The notes below the pieces were generated by a model. It saw only the letters and a list, made by a program, of their open reading frames with translations. It searched no databases and was not told where the DNA came from. Of a stretch of 59,892 nt of DNA, positions 35,459 through 45,200 are shown piece by piece. Both the position numbers and the translations under genes were made by a program. The DNA comes from Phycisphaerales bacterium (GTDB lineage: Bacteria; Planctomycetota; Phycisphaerae; Phycisphaerales; UBA1924): contig JADLCX010000069.1 of assembly GCA_020846975.1 (NCBI GenBank), forward strand, positions 1 through 59,892. The letters run 5' to 3'. Within the stretch, counting starts at the first letter, position 1. Every line of letters starts with the position of its first letter.

Positions 35459-36606
35459 TCGCCCCTCGCTACATCCCGGTGGTGTTCAAGCAAGTCTGGC
35501 GTCACCGCACCCGGTCGATGCTGACGATCGCCGGCGTCACGGTCGCGATGTTCCTGTTCATCGCGGTGCAGGCGCTGCAGAAGGGTGTCCACGACGCGAC
35601 GAGCATCACCGCGGCGGACCAGACGCTTGTGGTCTATCGCGAGAATCGGTTCTGCCCGGCGACGAGCAGGTTGCCGGAGCGGTACCTCGAGCGGATCGTC
35701 AGGGTTCCGGGGGTGGCGGAAGTGATCCCGATGAAGGTCGTGGTGAACAACTGCCGCGCCGCGCTCGACGTGATTACGTACCGGGGTGTGCCGGCCGAGG
35801 ACCTCACGTTGCTCGGTCGAAGGTGGGTTGTCACGGCAGGTTCGCTGGAGAACTGGAAGGGCCGCGCCGATGCCGCGATTGTCGGTGAACACCTCGCCGC
35901 CCGGCGCGGGTTCAAGGTTGGAGAGTCGTTCGACTCTTCCGGTGTCACGGTCAACATCGCCGCCATCATCCGGTCCGACGAGCCGCAGGATCAGAACGTC
36001 GCGTACGTCCATCTCCCGTTCCTGCAGCAGGCCGCCGCGGGGGGCGGGGTCGGCGTCGTCACGCAGTTCTCGGTGAAGGTTGCCGACCCGACGCGGTTGG
36101 AGCAGGTCGGGAAGGCGATCGATGACGAGTTCCGCACGGAGTCCGAGCCGACGACGACAAGGTCTGAGAAAGCGTTTGTCGCGCAGGCCGGGCAGGACAT
36201 CGTTGAGATCGTCGGCTTCACGCGTTTGCTCGGCTGGGGGTGCCTTGCGGCGGTGCTGGCGCTGGTTGCCAACGCCATCGTGCTGAGCGTGCAGGACCGC
36301 ATCAAGGAGCACGCGGTGCTCCAGACGCTGGGCTTCGGGAGCGGACTGATCGCACGTCTGATCATCGCCGAAGGAGTGGTGATCGGACTGATCGGGGGCG
36401 TGCTCGGCGCGGCGCTTGCGGTCGGTGTGGTCGGGTACGGCCGCTTCAGCATCTCGGCCGAGGGGTTGAGCGTGAACGTCTCGGCGAGCCCGCGGGTCAT
36501 CCTCACGGGGCTGGCGATCGCGGCGGGCGTTGGAATCCTCGCGGGGCTTGCGCCCGCGTGGCAGGCGGGACGGCGTGAGATCGCGCAGTGCTTCCGCGCG
36601 GTGTAA
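35455..36606 (+). CDS. ABC transporter permease, MacB/FtsX type (first)
   Basis: A 383-aa permease. It has the MacB/FtsX arrangement: an N-terminal transmembrane helix (SMLTIAGVTVAMFLFIAVQAL), a large periplasmic domain of ~220 residues (VYRENRFCPATSRLPERYLERI, GVAEVIPMKVVVNNC), then three C-terminal helices (LGWGCLAAVLALVANAIVL, LIARLIIAEGVVIGLIGGVL, VILTGLAIAAGVGILAGLAP) with the coupling segment IKEHAVLQTLGF. MacB-type exporters move substrates by mechanotransmission from the periplasm rather than across the inner membrane. The periplasmic domain has two cysteines. Overlaps the ATPase gene by 4 bp. Confidence 0.92.
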   Translation: MIAPRYIPVVFKQVWRHRTRSMLTIAGVTVAMFLFIAVQALQKGVHDATSITAADQTLVVYRENRFCPATSRLPERYLERIVRVPGVAEVIPMKVVVNNCRAALDVITYRGVPAEDLTLLGRRWVVTAGSLENWKGRADAAIVGEHLAARRGFKVGESFDSSGVTVNIAAIIRSDEPQDQNVAYVHLPFLQQAAAGGGVGVVTQFSVKVADPTRLEQVGKAIDDEFRTESEPTTTRSEKAFVAQAGQDIVEIVGFTRLLGWGCLAAVLALVANAIVLSVQDRIKEHAVLQTLGFGSGLIARLIIAEGVVIGLIGGVLGAALAVGVVGYGRFSISAEGLSVNVSASPRVILTGLAIAAGVGILAGLAPAWQAGRREIAQCFRAV

Positions 36607-36618
36607 CTCAGGAGTCGC

Positions 36619-37791
36619 ATGCGGCTGTTACCCTTCGATTACGCGGTCAGGAACCTGGGCCGATCCGCCGCGCGCCTGCTGCTGTCGGTATTGGGGAGCG
36701 CGCTGGTGGTGGTGCTCGTCATCGCCGCCGCCGCGTTCGTGCGCGGCATGAGCGGTTCGCTCAACATCTCGGGGTCGGCGAACAACATCATCCTGCTCGG
36801 CGCGGGCAGCGAGGAGAGCGTCGAGCGCAGCGAGGTGGAGGCCTCGACGCCGGGCCTTCTCGAGGCGAGTGTCTCGGGCGTGCGTGCGCGCGCGGGTGTG
36901 TCGTATGTCTCTCCCCAGGTGCACGTCATGCTCCCCGTGCAGACATCATCGCAACAGACCAAGGAGCGGCAGGCGTTGATCCGCGGCGTGACGCCGGAGG
37001 CTCTCCTGGTCCATGACATGGTGCGAATCACGGAAGGGCGATTGCCTCGTCCCGGATCGGACGAGATCATGCTGGGTCGGATGGTGGGGACATCGCTGGG
37101 TGTGCCGGAGTCGGATCTCGCGGTGGGTGGAACGATCGTGATTGACGGCCGCCCGTGGAAGGTCTGTGGCCGGTTCGCCGCGCCGGGGACCGTGATGGAG
37201 GGAGAGGTGTGGGCGCCGCTGCTGGACGTCATGGCGGCGACCAAGCGGGCGACGATCTCGTGCGTTGTGCTGACGATCGATCCGGCGTTGACGGACGTGG
37301 GTGAGATCGAGGTATTCACCAAGATGAGACCCGACCTGGAACTCGTCGCCATGACCGAGCTGGCATACTACGGCCGGCTCGCCGGGTTCTTCGGCCCGAT
37401 CAAGGTCGTGGCGTGGGTCACGGCCGCGTTGATCGCGTTGGGTGGGCTGTTCGGAGGGCTTAACACGATGTACGCGGCTTTCGCATCGCGGGTTCGGGAG
37501 CTCGGCGCCTTGCAGTCGCTCGGATTCCGGCGAGCGGCGATCGTGGTGAGTCTTGTGCAGGAGTCGCTGCTGGCAACCACCGTCGGTGGATTGCTCGCGT
37601 GCGCCGTTGCCGTGTTGTTTCTCGACGGACTGGCCGTGCGCTTTTCCATGGGCGCGTTCGGGCTGGTCGTGGATGCCCCTGTTGTTGGCGTCGGTCTGTG
37701 CGCCGGGCTTGGGCTCGGCCTTTTCGGCGCTCTCCCCCCGGCTGTTCGCTGCCTCCGGCTGTCGATCCCCGAGGCCTTGAAGTCGTTCTGA
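36619..37791 (+). CDS. ABC transporter permease, MacB/FtsX type (second)
   Basis: A 390-aa paralogue of the preceding permease with the same layout: N-terminal helix (LLLSVLGSALVVVLVIAAAAFV), a periplasmic domain of ~240 residues (PEALLVHDMVRITEGRLPRPG, IVIDGRPWKVCGRFAAPGTVMEG), and three C-terminal helices (VVAWVTAALIALGGLFGGLN, LLATTVGGLLACAVAVLFL, VVGVGLCAGLGLGLFGALPP) with VRELGALQSLGF. Two different permeases suggest a heterodimeric transporter. It lies 12 nt after the first permease. The AFxxRxxELGxLxSLGF segment is the usual coupling region for the ATPase. Confidence 0.92.
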   Translation: MRLLPFDYAVRNLGRSAARLLLSVLGSALVVVLVIAAAAFVRGMSGSLNISGSANNIILLGAGSEESVERSEVEASTPGLLEASVSGVRARAGVSYVSPQVHVMLPVQTSSQQTKERQALIRGVTPEALLVHDMVRITEGRLPRPGSDEIMLGRMVGTSLGVPESDLAVGGTIVIDGRPWKVCGRFAAPGTVMEGEVWAPLLDVMAATKRATISCVVLTIDPALTDVGEIEVFTKMRPDLELVAMTELAYYGRLAGFFGPIKVVAWVTAALIALGGLFGGLNTMYAAFASRVRELGALQSLGFRRAAIVVSLVQESLLATTVGGLLACAVAVLFLDGLAVRFSMGAFGLVVDAPVVGVGLCAGLGLGLFGALPPAVRCLRLSIPEALKSF

Positions 37792-37846
37792 AGTCTCCGG
37801 GCAGCGAGCCTGCCCGTACCATCACCCGCTCTCAAAGGAGTTCGCC

Positions 37847-38806
37847 ATGAATCTTGCCGCATCACACCGTTCATTGAATCGGGTTTCTGCATTTGTTGCC
37901 GCCGCGTGCGGATGGCTCGCAGGGGCGGCAACGCCCGCGTTCGCGCAGCCGAAAGCCGGCGCGTCGCCGTTGCCGGATTCGGTGGCGCTGAAAGCGATCC
38001 CCGCCGACGCGGTCGAGGTCGCGGCCGCCGTGCCGGGCGCCAAGGCCGGTGACAAGGTCACGTTGCGAGGTCGCATCGCGATGGCCAGGGATGCGTTCGA
38101 CCCAGCGAAGGCCTCGTTCGTGCTGACCGACGACGCGTCCGCCTCGTCTTGCTGCCCGAAGGACGGCACGCTGGTGGAGACGTGCAAGCTGGACGGAACG
38201 AGGAGAGCGACGGTGCGGATTGTGGACGCGGCGGGTCAGCCCCTGTCGGGCGGGTTGGAAGGCCGCGCCGGATTGAAGCACGGAGCCGAAGTCTTCGTCG
38301 TCGGGACCGTGGCGGCATCGAGCGAGAAGGATGCCCTGGTTGTGAACGCGACAGGGGTGCACGTCCCCACGGTCGGGATTCCGCTGGGGTTGATTGGAGC
38401 CGGCATCAAGGACGCGAAGGATGTGTCGGACCTGAAGAAGGCCGGCGGCCTGAAGAAGGGCGACAGGGTGGTGCTCCGTGGGCTGGTTGGGGGCAGCAAG
38501 TCGCCGTTCGTTTCGGGGCGAACGATGTTCACGCTCGTCGGGAACGCGCTCCATCCGTGCAACGCGAGCGGCGATGATCACTGCAAGACTCCGTGGGACT
38601 ACTGCTGCGATCCGAAGTCGGTGATCACCGCCAACTCGGCGACGGTCCGCATCGTGGACGGGCAGGGCAACCCGCTCAAGACGGACCTCAAGGGCCGGGC
38701 CGGGATCAGGGAGTTGAGCGAGATCGTGGTCTCCGGCAAGGTCTTGTCGGCCGACAAGGGCACGCTGATCGTGGATGCTGAGATGCTGGAAGTGGCCAAG
38801 CCGTAG
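37847..38806 (+). CDS. Secreted two-domain Cys-containing protein (planctomycete family, OB-like repeats)
   Basis: A 319-aa protein with signal peptide (GWLAGAATPAFA then Q). It is built from two related domains (about residues 58-173 and 202-317), each opening with GDKVTLRGRI or GDRVVLRGLV and ending with a VVVGTV/VVSGKV strand, a pattern like OB-type beta barrels. Each carries cysteines before a TVRIVDxxGxPL strand: C102, C103, C113 in the first; C238, C246, C253, C254 (DDHCKTPWDYCCDPK) in the second. The second signature recurs in planctomycete proteins known to me only as hypothetical. It follows the permease by 55 bp in the same direction, so it likely belongs to the export operon. Possible metal or thiol role is inference. 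Confidence 0.75.
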   Translation: MNLAASHRSLNRVSAFVAAACGWLAGAATPAFAQPKAGASPLPDSVALKAIPADAVEVAAAVPGAKAGDKVTLRGRIAMARDAFDPAKASFVLTDDASASSCCPKDGTLVETCKLDGTRRATVRIVDAAGQPLSGGLEGRAGLKHGAEVFVVGTVAASSEKDALVVNATGVHVPTVGIPLGLIGAGIKDAKDVSDLKKAGGLKKGDRVVLRGLVGGSKSPFVSGRTMFTLVGNALHPCNASGDDHCKTPWDYCCDPKSVITANSATVRIVDGQGNPLKTDLKGRAGIRELSEIVVSGKVLSADKGTLIVDAEMLEVAKP

Positions 38807-38828
38807 GGGGCACGCCGCGCGTGCTCAT

Positions 38829-38857
38829 GGTCTGCTCGGCCATCAGCCGGCCAGACC
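38829..38857. terminator. Stem-loop between convergent genes
   Basis: ggtctg pairs with cagacc and cggc with gccg, separated by a 2x2 internal loop and closed by a catca loop. It is followed by ctttgtcattt on the plus strand. It lies between the convergent stops at 38806 and 38863, so it may end both transcripts. Confidence 0.5.
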
Positions 38858-38862
38858 CTTTG

Positions 38863-40131
38863 TCATTTGGGTGAGATTTGAATCGGCGTGCCGTCGGCGA
38901 GCGAGCCGGTTTGGGGGACGATCAGTTCGCGGACCGGCAGCCCGCCAACGATCTCGACCTCGTTTCCGACACGAATGCCCGCTCGTACACGGTGTTCCTT
39001 GGCCTTGCCGGCGTCGATGCTGAAGACGCGCGTGACGCCGGCGAAGTTGGCAAGCGCATCGGCGGGCACGAGCGTAACGTCGGGGTCCTCGCGGAGGCGG
39101 ATCTCCCCGCGGGCGAAGGCGCCGGGCTTGAGGCGGCCGTCCTTGTTGTCGATGCGGATCTCGATCGGGAACGATCGCGAGGCGGGATCGATGCGTGGCG
39201 AGACACGGGAGACCCGGCCGCTGAACGGCTCGGGATAGGCCTCGACCCAGATCCTTGCGGACTGGCCCGGCACGACCTGACCGGCGTAGCGCTCGACGAC
39301 CTCGGCCCGAAAGTCGATTCGATCGGAGGCGACCAGACGGAACATGGCCTGGCCCGGATTGACGTACTCGCCGGTCGAAACGAGCCGTGCCGCGACCTGG
39401 TAGGCCAGCGGCGTCGAACCGGCGGTGCTGGATGCCGGGGCGGAGACGGTGGTGTCGGCGAGCCGCTGCCGAGCCATCGCGGCGGCCGTTTCCTGGGCAC
39501 GGGCTTCGGCGAGCAGCGCGCGTGCGGCGAGCAGTTCGGTCTGGACCGTCTGCTGCGCGACATCATTGGCGGTACGGATGTCGGCGAAGTCCTGTTCCGA
39601 GATGAGGGGCGGGGTTTGCTCAAAGAGCCGGCGCGCCCGGTCGTGCTTGGCCAGGGCATTCGCGGCTTCTGCGCGCGAGCGTCGGACCGTCGGGAGCGTT
39701 TCGGGGTCGAAGTCCGCCGCGGGAAGCTCGCTCAGGCCCAGACGCGCGAGCGAGGATGTCAGCGCGGCCTGGGCCGCGTCGAGGGCGAGTTGGTGGTCGC
39801 GGCTCTCGATTCGTGCAAGAACCGTGCCGGAAGGCGTGCGATCCCCCACATCCGCGGAGATGGATTCGATGCGCCCGCTCAGCTTGGAGGCGATGACCGC
39901 TTCCTCTTCACCGAAAAGCGTGCCCGTGACCTCGACGGTGCGCCAGACTGCGCCAATACGAACGGATCGAAGGCTGACCGCCACCGGAGGGCGATCGCCC
40001 GCTGCGGACTTGGGGTTGTTCTTGGTAGCGGCCTTGCCGGAAGATGCGGGGGTATCGTGGCCGCACGCACCGAGTATCCCGCTGCCGGCGATGGCGGCGA
40101 TGAGGCCTAAGAAGCGGGGGGGGGTGGTCAT
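38863..40131 (-). CDS. RND efflux periplasmic adaptor (membrane fusion lipoprotein)
   Basis: A 422-aa adaptor protein. The signal peptide ends in the lipobox ILGAC, so it is a lipoprotein of the inner membrane. Domains in order: first lipoyl half (GEEEAVIASKLSGRIESISADVGD), a coiled-coil hairpin (ARALLAEARAQETAAAMARQRLA), second lipoyl half (TTVSAPASSTAG...VSTGEYVNPGQ), beta-barrel (YPEPFSGRVSRVSPRIDPASRSFP) and a membrane-proximal domain ending GNEVEIVGGLPVRELIV. Adaptors of this type link an RND pump to its outer-membrane channel. The gene is divergent from tetR-OMF-RND, with the putative operator in between. This split layout is less common than a single operon. Confidence 0.9.
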   Translation of the reverse strand: MTTPPRFLGLIAAIAGSGILGACGHDTPASSGKAATKNNPKSAAGDRPPVAVSLRSVRIGAVWRTVEVTGTLFGEEEAVIASKLSGRIESISADVGDRTPSGTVLARIESRDHQLALDAAQAALTSSLARLGLSELPAADFDPETLPTVRRSRAEAANALAKHDRARRLFEQTPPLISEQDFADIRTANDVAQQTVQTELLAARALLAEARAQETAAAMARQRLADTTVSAPASSTAGSTPLAYQVAARLVSTGEYVNPGQAMFRLVASDRIDFRAEVVERYAGQVVPGQSARIWVEAYPEPFSGRVSRVSPRIDPASRSFPIEIRIDNKDGRLKPGAFARGEIRLREDPDVTLVPADALANFAGVTRVFSIDAGKAKEHRVRAGIRVGNEVEIVGGLPVRELIVPQTGSLADGTPIQISPK

Positions 40132-40179
40132 GGCAGAATCTCGCGGAGGTTGAATCCTAAGCCCTTGGGAGGGGTAAAT

Positions 40180-40193
40180 ACTGACGGGTCAGT
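40180..40193. promoter_or_regulatory. Palindromic TetR-type operator
   Basis: actgac-gg-gtcagt is a perfect 6+6 palindrome with a 2-nt centre. It resembles the TGAC..GTCA sites bound by many TetR/AcrR regulators. It lies between the divergent adaptor gene and tetR, next to a -10-like TATTTA on the minus strand. Binding would repress the adaptor and probably tetR itself (inference). Confidence 0.65.
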
Positions 40194-40240
40194 TTTCAAC
40201 CGACGGAAAGCACGGCGGCTGCATCCACCGGGTCCTCTCC

Positions 40241-40819
40241 ATGCAACGGCTAGATCCCGCGAAACGGCAAGAGATTCTGGATGCGGCGGCCAGATTGTTC
40301 GCCGCACGGCCCTTCCATGAGGTGAGGTTGGACGATGTCGCCGCGGAGGCCCGAATTGGAAAGGGGACGATCTACCTTTACTTTGAGGACAAGGAGGGAC
40401 TGTATCTGTCATTGATTCGAGAGGGCATGTCCAGGCTGGTCAACGCCGTTGAGGCCCAGATGGAGAATCCTTGCGCGGATGTGTGGGATCGGCTGGCGGC
40501 GGCGGTGGAGGGGCTGATCGGATTCGCATCGCGGTTTCCGGACTTGTTCAGGGTGATGAGGAGCGGGGCGCTCACGGCGGACGATCCGGAACTTCAGCGC
40601 AGCCGGCGCGAGTTGAGCGGGTTGATTGAACGCGCGATCCGAGACGGAAACGAGGCGGGGCAGACGGCTGATCCGTGGCCCGAACTCACGACGCAGTTTG
40701 TGCTGTCGTTTGTGCGAGGCGCCGTGCTCTACCCGCCCGAGGGGCTGACCGCCGCGACGCTGAGGCATCACCTTATGGTCGTGCTCAGGCGAGGGATTGC
40801 GAAGGAGGCGTCGGCGTGA
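40241..40819 (+). CDS. TetR/AcrR-family transcriptional regulator
   Basis: A 192-aa regulator with an N-terminal TetR helix-turn-helix: RQEILDAAARLFAARPFHEVRLDDVAAEARIGKGTIYLYF (split here over helices 1-4, residues 9-48), with the typical GKGTIYLYFEDKEGLY recognition region. The C-terminal ~130 residues form the ligand-binding domain (FASRFPDLFRVMRSGAL, FVLSFVRGAVLYPPEGLT). It likely represses the surrounding RND efflux genes until a toxic compound binds. Its stop overlaps the start of the outer-membrane channel gene (GTGA), so tetR, OMF and RND form one operon under its control. Confidence 0.93.
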   Translation: MQRLDPAKRQEILDAAARLFAARPFHEVRLDDVAAEARIGKGTIYLYFEDKEGLYLSLIREGMSRLVNAVEAQMENPCADVWDRLAAAVEGLIGFASRFPDLFRVMRSGALTADDPELQRSRRELSGLIERAIRDGNEAGQTADPWPELTTQFVLSFVRGAVLYPPEGLTAATLRHHLMVVLRRGIAKEASA

Positions 40820-42291
40820 GACGGCACGGCAAGGCGATCTTCGGCATAGCGGTCGGGGCGGCGGTGGGCGCCTGCGCTGTGGATCAGGCTCGCGAGGTGG
40901 GGGAGTATCGAGAGATGGCGGCCGTTGGCGCTCGGGCGACGCTGGACGCGGGCGAGGGTTTGTCGCTCGAGCGAGCGTTGCGGCTGGCGGCGCAGGACAA
41001 CGAGCGGTTGGCGATCGAGGGGGAGAACCTGGTCCAGGCGCTCGCGGCCAAACAGCGATCGACCGCGGCGCTGCTGCCGACGGTCGATCTTTTCGGGACG
41101 TACGCGTTCCGCGAGAACGTGGGGGATGCCGGGGCGGGCGGCGGCGGGGCCTCGGCGAGCAACTCGAAGAACACGCTCTTTGACGGGGGCTTTCGAGCGC
41201 AGTACACGCTGCTGACAGGGATGAGCGATTACGCGACGGCGCGCTCGCTTGACGCGACCATCGAGCAGCGACGCTGGATGGTGCTTGACCTGCGGGAGAC
41301 CCTGCTGCTCGATACGGCGCGGGCGTACTACACGGTGATGGCCGCCGAGCAACTGGTAAGCGTGCTGGAGTCATCCGCGGCGGTGCAGGCCGAACGGCTG
41401 CGGGACATCCGTGGTCGGCAGGAGGTGGGGTTTGCGCGGCCGCTGGATGTGGCGCAGGTCGAGTCGCAGGCATCCGCGACGGCGGTCTCGCTGCTGGACG
41501 CAGAACGGGCGGTTCGGAACGCGCGAACATCGCTCTCACTGCTGACGGCGGTGTCGGCAGGCGGTGTGAGTTTGACCGACGGCTTCAATCCGCCGGATGG
41601 AGCACTGGGGGAGCGGCCGGATGATGGGGTGATCGCGCTGGCGATGGAGCAGAGACAGGATGCGATCGCGGCGGATGCGGCGGTGCGGGCATCGCGAGAG
41701 CTGGTGGATGCGGAGATCGGGAGGTACTACCCGACGGTCACGGTGAATCTGGAATACTTTCTGACACGGCAGACCGTGCCTTCCGATCGGGACTGGACCG
41801 GTCTGCTCACGCTGAACCTGCCACTGTTCTCGGCGGGGCGGATCGACGCGGATGTGCGGGCCGCGTGGTCGGTGTTCAGGCAGGACTTGCTGACGCTGTC
41901 GTTGACTAGGCGACAGATTGAATCGGATGTGCGAATCGCGCACGAGGATCTGCGCTCGGCGCGGCTTCGGGTTTCGGAGTTGGAGAGGCAGGTGCGTGCG
42001 GCGGAGGAAGCCCTCCGACAGGCCGAGGCGTCGTATGCGGCGGGGTTGGGGACGAACCTGGAGCGAATCGCGGCGCAGGATCAGGTGCTCAGCGCGCAGC
42101 TCGGGCTGGCCCGGGAACGCTACGTGGTGAAGATCGCGAACCTCGCGCTGCGTCGTGCCACGGGCGTGCTGACCGAATCGGCGATCGCGGGTGTTCCGCC
42201 GCTGCCCAAGCCGAGGTACCAGGGGGTTGCGTTGCCGGAATCGCCGTTCGTAAACCTGCCGGGGCTGTCGAGGCCCTCGTCCGGGGAGTGA
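40816..42291 (+). CDS. TolC-like outer-membrane efflux lipoprotein
   Basis: A 491-aa outer-membrane factor. A signal peptide ends at a lipobox (AAVGAC), giving a lipidated channel protein. The TolC fold is seen in two repeated halves with long helices: LSLERALRLAAQDNERLAIE, QLVSVLESSAAVQAERLRDIRGRQEVGFARPLDVAQVESQ (split), and a second copy LRVSELERQVRAAEEALRQAEASYAAGLGTNLERIAAQDQ (split) with the conserved Gly-Leu/Asn-Leu turn. The start is set at GTG 40816, which overlaps the tetR stop by 4 bp and has GAAGGAGG just upstream. Only 4 nt separate its stop from the RND gene. Confidence 0.92.
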   Translation: MRRHGKAIFGIAVGAAVGACAVDQAREVGEYREMAAVGARATLDAGEGLSLERALRLAAQDNERLAIEGENLVQALAAKQRSTAALLPTVDLFGTYAFRENVGDAGAGGGGASASNSKNTLFDGGFRAQYTLLTGMSDYATARSLDATIEQRRWMVLDLRETLLLDTARAYYTVMAAEQLVSVLESSAAVQAERLRDIRGRQEVGFARPLDVAQVESQASATAVSLLDAERAVRNARTSLSLLTAVSAGGVSLTDGFNPPDGALGERPDDGVIALAMEQRQDAIAADAAVRASRELVDAEIGRYYPTVTVNLEYFLTRQTVPSDRDWTGLLTLNLPLFSAGRIDADVRAAWSVFRQDLLTLSLTRRQIESDVRIAHEDLRSARLRVSELERQVRAAEEALRQAEASYAAGLGTNLERIAAQDQVLSAQLGLARERYVVKIANLALRRATGVLTESAIAGVPPLPKPRYQGVALPESPFVNLPGLSRPSSGE

Positions 42292-42295
42292 GCCC

Positions 42296-45200
42296 ATGCA
42301 GAAACTTGCGGAAACCTGCATCAAGCGGCCGGTGTTCGCGGCGATGCTGATCCTCGCGATGGTGGTGGTGGGTGGAACCGCGTACACGCGCCTGGCGGTC
42401 GATCGGCTGCCGTCGGTGGACCTGCCGACCGTGACCATCCGCACGACGCTGCCCGGAGCCTCGCCGGAGGAAGCCGAGACCGAGGTCTCGCAGGTGATCG
42501 AGGAGGCCGTGAACACGGTCGAGGGCATCGACGAACTGAGATCGATCTCCAGCCAGGGCAGTTCGATCGTGCTGGCCACCTTCAGGCTGGACCGCGACAT
42601 CGACACCGCGGCGCAGGATGTCCGCGACCGGATCGCCACCGTGATCAGGCGGTTGCCCGAGGATGCCGAGCCTCCGATCGTCTCGAAGTTCGATAACGAT
42701 TCGTTTCCGGTGCTGACGATCGCGCTATGGGGCGAACTGACGGTTCGCGAACTGACGGAGATCGCCGACAAGACGGTCAAGCCGCAGCTTGAACGGTCGC
42801 TCGGGGTTGGAGAGGTGGCGATTGTCGGCGGTGTGGAGCGGACGATCAACGTTTGGGTTGACGCGGATCGGTTGGCCGCGTACGGGCTCCCAATCACGGC
42901 GGTGCGGGAGGCGATTTCCCGGCAGAACGCGGACGTGCCGGGTGGCAACCTGACGGGCCAGAGTTCGGAGCAGGTGTTGAGGACGCTGGGTCGGATCAAT
43001 GATCCGGCGGCGTTCAACGACATCATCATCGCGGTTGTGAACGGGACGCCCGTTCGGGTGCGGGATATCGGGCGGGCGGAGGATGGGAACAAGGAGCAGC
43101 GATCGGCCTCGCGGTTGAACGGAAAGCCGGCGGTGTCGCTCGAGATCAGGCGGCAGTCGGGCGCGAACACCGTTGATGTGATCGAGGGGGTCAAGGCTCA
43201 ACTGGCGACCGTCACCGGGCAGTTGCCGGCCGGGGTGCGGCTCGAGGTGATCCGCGACCAGTCGTCGTACATCTACGCCGCGCTGCACGAGATCAACATC
43301 CACCTGGTGCTGGGCTCGATTCTGGCGAGCCTGGTGGTGCTGTTGTTCATGCGGAGCTGGCGTTCCACGCTGATCGCGGGTGTGGCCATCCCGGCCTCGG
43401 TGATCTCGACATTCGCGGTGATGTGGGCGCTGGATTTCACGCTGAACAGCGTGACGATGCTGGCCCTTGTGCTGATGGTCGGGATCGTCATCGATGATGC
43501 GATCGTCGTGCTCGAGAACATCTTCCGGATGGTGGAGGAGAAGGGGCTGCGCCCGCTCGAGGCCGCCAAGCGAGGGACCGCGGAGATCGGGCTAGCGGTG
43601 CTGGCGACGACGCTGTCGCTGGTCGTGATCTTCGTGCCGGTTTCGTTCATGTCGTCGATCTCGGGCCGGTTCCTCTACCAGTTCGGGATCACCGCTGCGG
43701 TGGCGGTGCTCATCAGCCTGCTGGTGTCGTTCACGCTCACGCCGATGCTCTCGGTCAGGGCGCTCCGGGGCATGAAGATCGGTCCGGCGCACTCGGCGCG
43801 GTCGCGGCGCGGGTTCTACGCGAAGATCGATCGGTCGTACACGGCGATGCTGCGCGTGGTGATGAGGTTCCGCATCGCCGCGGCCGCGGTGGGCGTGCTC
43901 GTCATGCTCTCGGCCGTCCCGCTGTATGGTCTGCTCAAGCAGGACTACCTCCCGAGCGATATCGACGAGGCTGAGTTCACGATCAACATCAACGGGCCCG
44001 AGGGCGTGAGTTTTTCGGCGATGGACGATGCCGTTCGAGCGGTGGAAGCGCGCGTGCGGGCGCACCCGGCTGTCAGGACGACTCTGTCCTCGGTGGGTGG
44101 CAGTTTCCTCGGGCAGGTCAGCCGCGGGGACATGTACGTCCGGATCGCGCCCCACGAGGAGCGGGTGTTGTCGCTGTCAAGACTGTGGCGCTCGACCCTG
44201 AGGGGCGACCCGGGTGCGGCGTTCCGGGGCAACTACACCCAGAGCGATGTGATTCAGGATCTGAGACGCTCGCTCCGGAGCCTGCCGGACCTCAGGATTT
44301 CGGTCCGGAACTTCCCGTCGTTCAACGTGGGTGGCGGCAACTTCGACATCGATATGGCGCTCCGCGGGCCGCAACTCGAGAAACTGGCCGAGTACACCGA
44401 GGAGTTGCGGAAGCGAGGATCACAGCTCGGCGGACTTCCGGACCTCGACACGACTCTGAAACTGAACACGCCGGAGCTGCGGGTCGCGATCGATCGCGAT
44501 CGGGCTGCGGACCTGGGTGTGACGCCGGCGGATATCGGCACGGCCCTGCGACTGCTGGTGGGTGGCGATGACGAGGTGACGCGGTTCCGCGACCCGGCAA
44601 CCAGCGAAGACTACGACGTGCAGCTCCGCCTCCTGGAAAAGGACCGATCAGACGAGCAGACACTGCCGCGATTGCTGGTTCCGGCCAGCGGGCGGCCCGG
44701 ACAGGTGGTGGAACTCCGGAGCATCGCGACGGTCGCGCCCGCGACGACCGCGGCGCGGGTGGACAGGCTGGATCGCCAGCGTGCGGCCAACGTGCGGGGC
44801 TCGGTGGGACCGGGCTTCGCGCTCGCGGACCGGCTGGAGGCGATGCGTGCGGAACTGGACAGGATGAAGCTTCCGCCGGCCTACACGGTTCGGACGCTCG
44901 GGCGTGGTCGCGAACTCGAACGGACGTTCGTCGAGTTCCTGTTCGCGTTCATGCTCTCGATCGTGTTCATGTACATGATCCTGGCCTCGAACTACGAGAG
45001 CCTGATCCATCCGGTGACGATCCTGCTCTCGCTGCCGCTGGCGATCCCGTTCGCATTCCTGTCGCTGTACCTGGCCGGTCAGTCGATCAACCTGTACTCC
45101 GCGCTGGGGATCCTCGTGCTGTTCGGTGTCGTGAAGAAGAACGCGATCCTGCAGATCGATCACATGAACCAGTTGCGGGCGGCGGGTATGCCGCGCGCGG

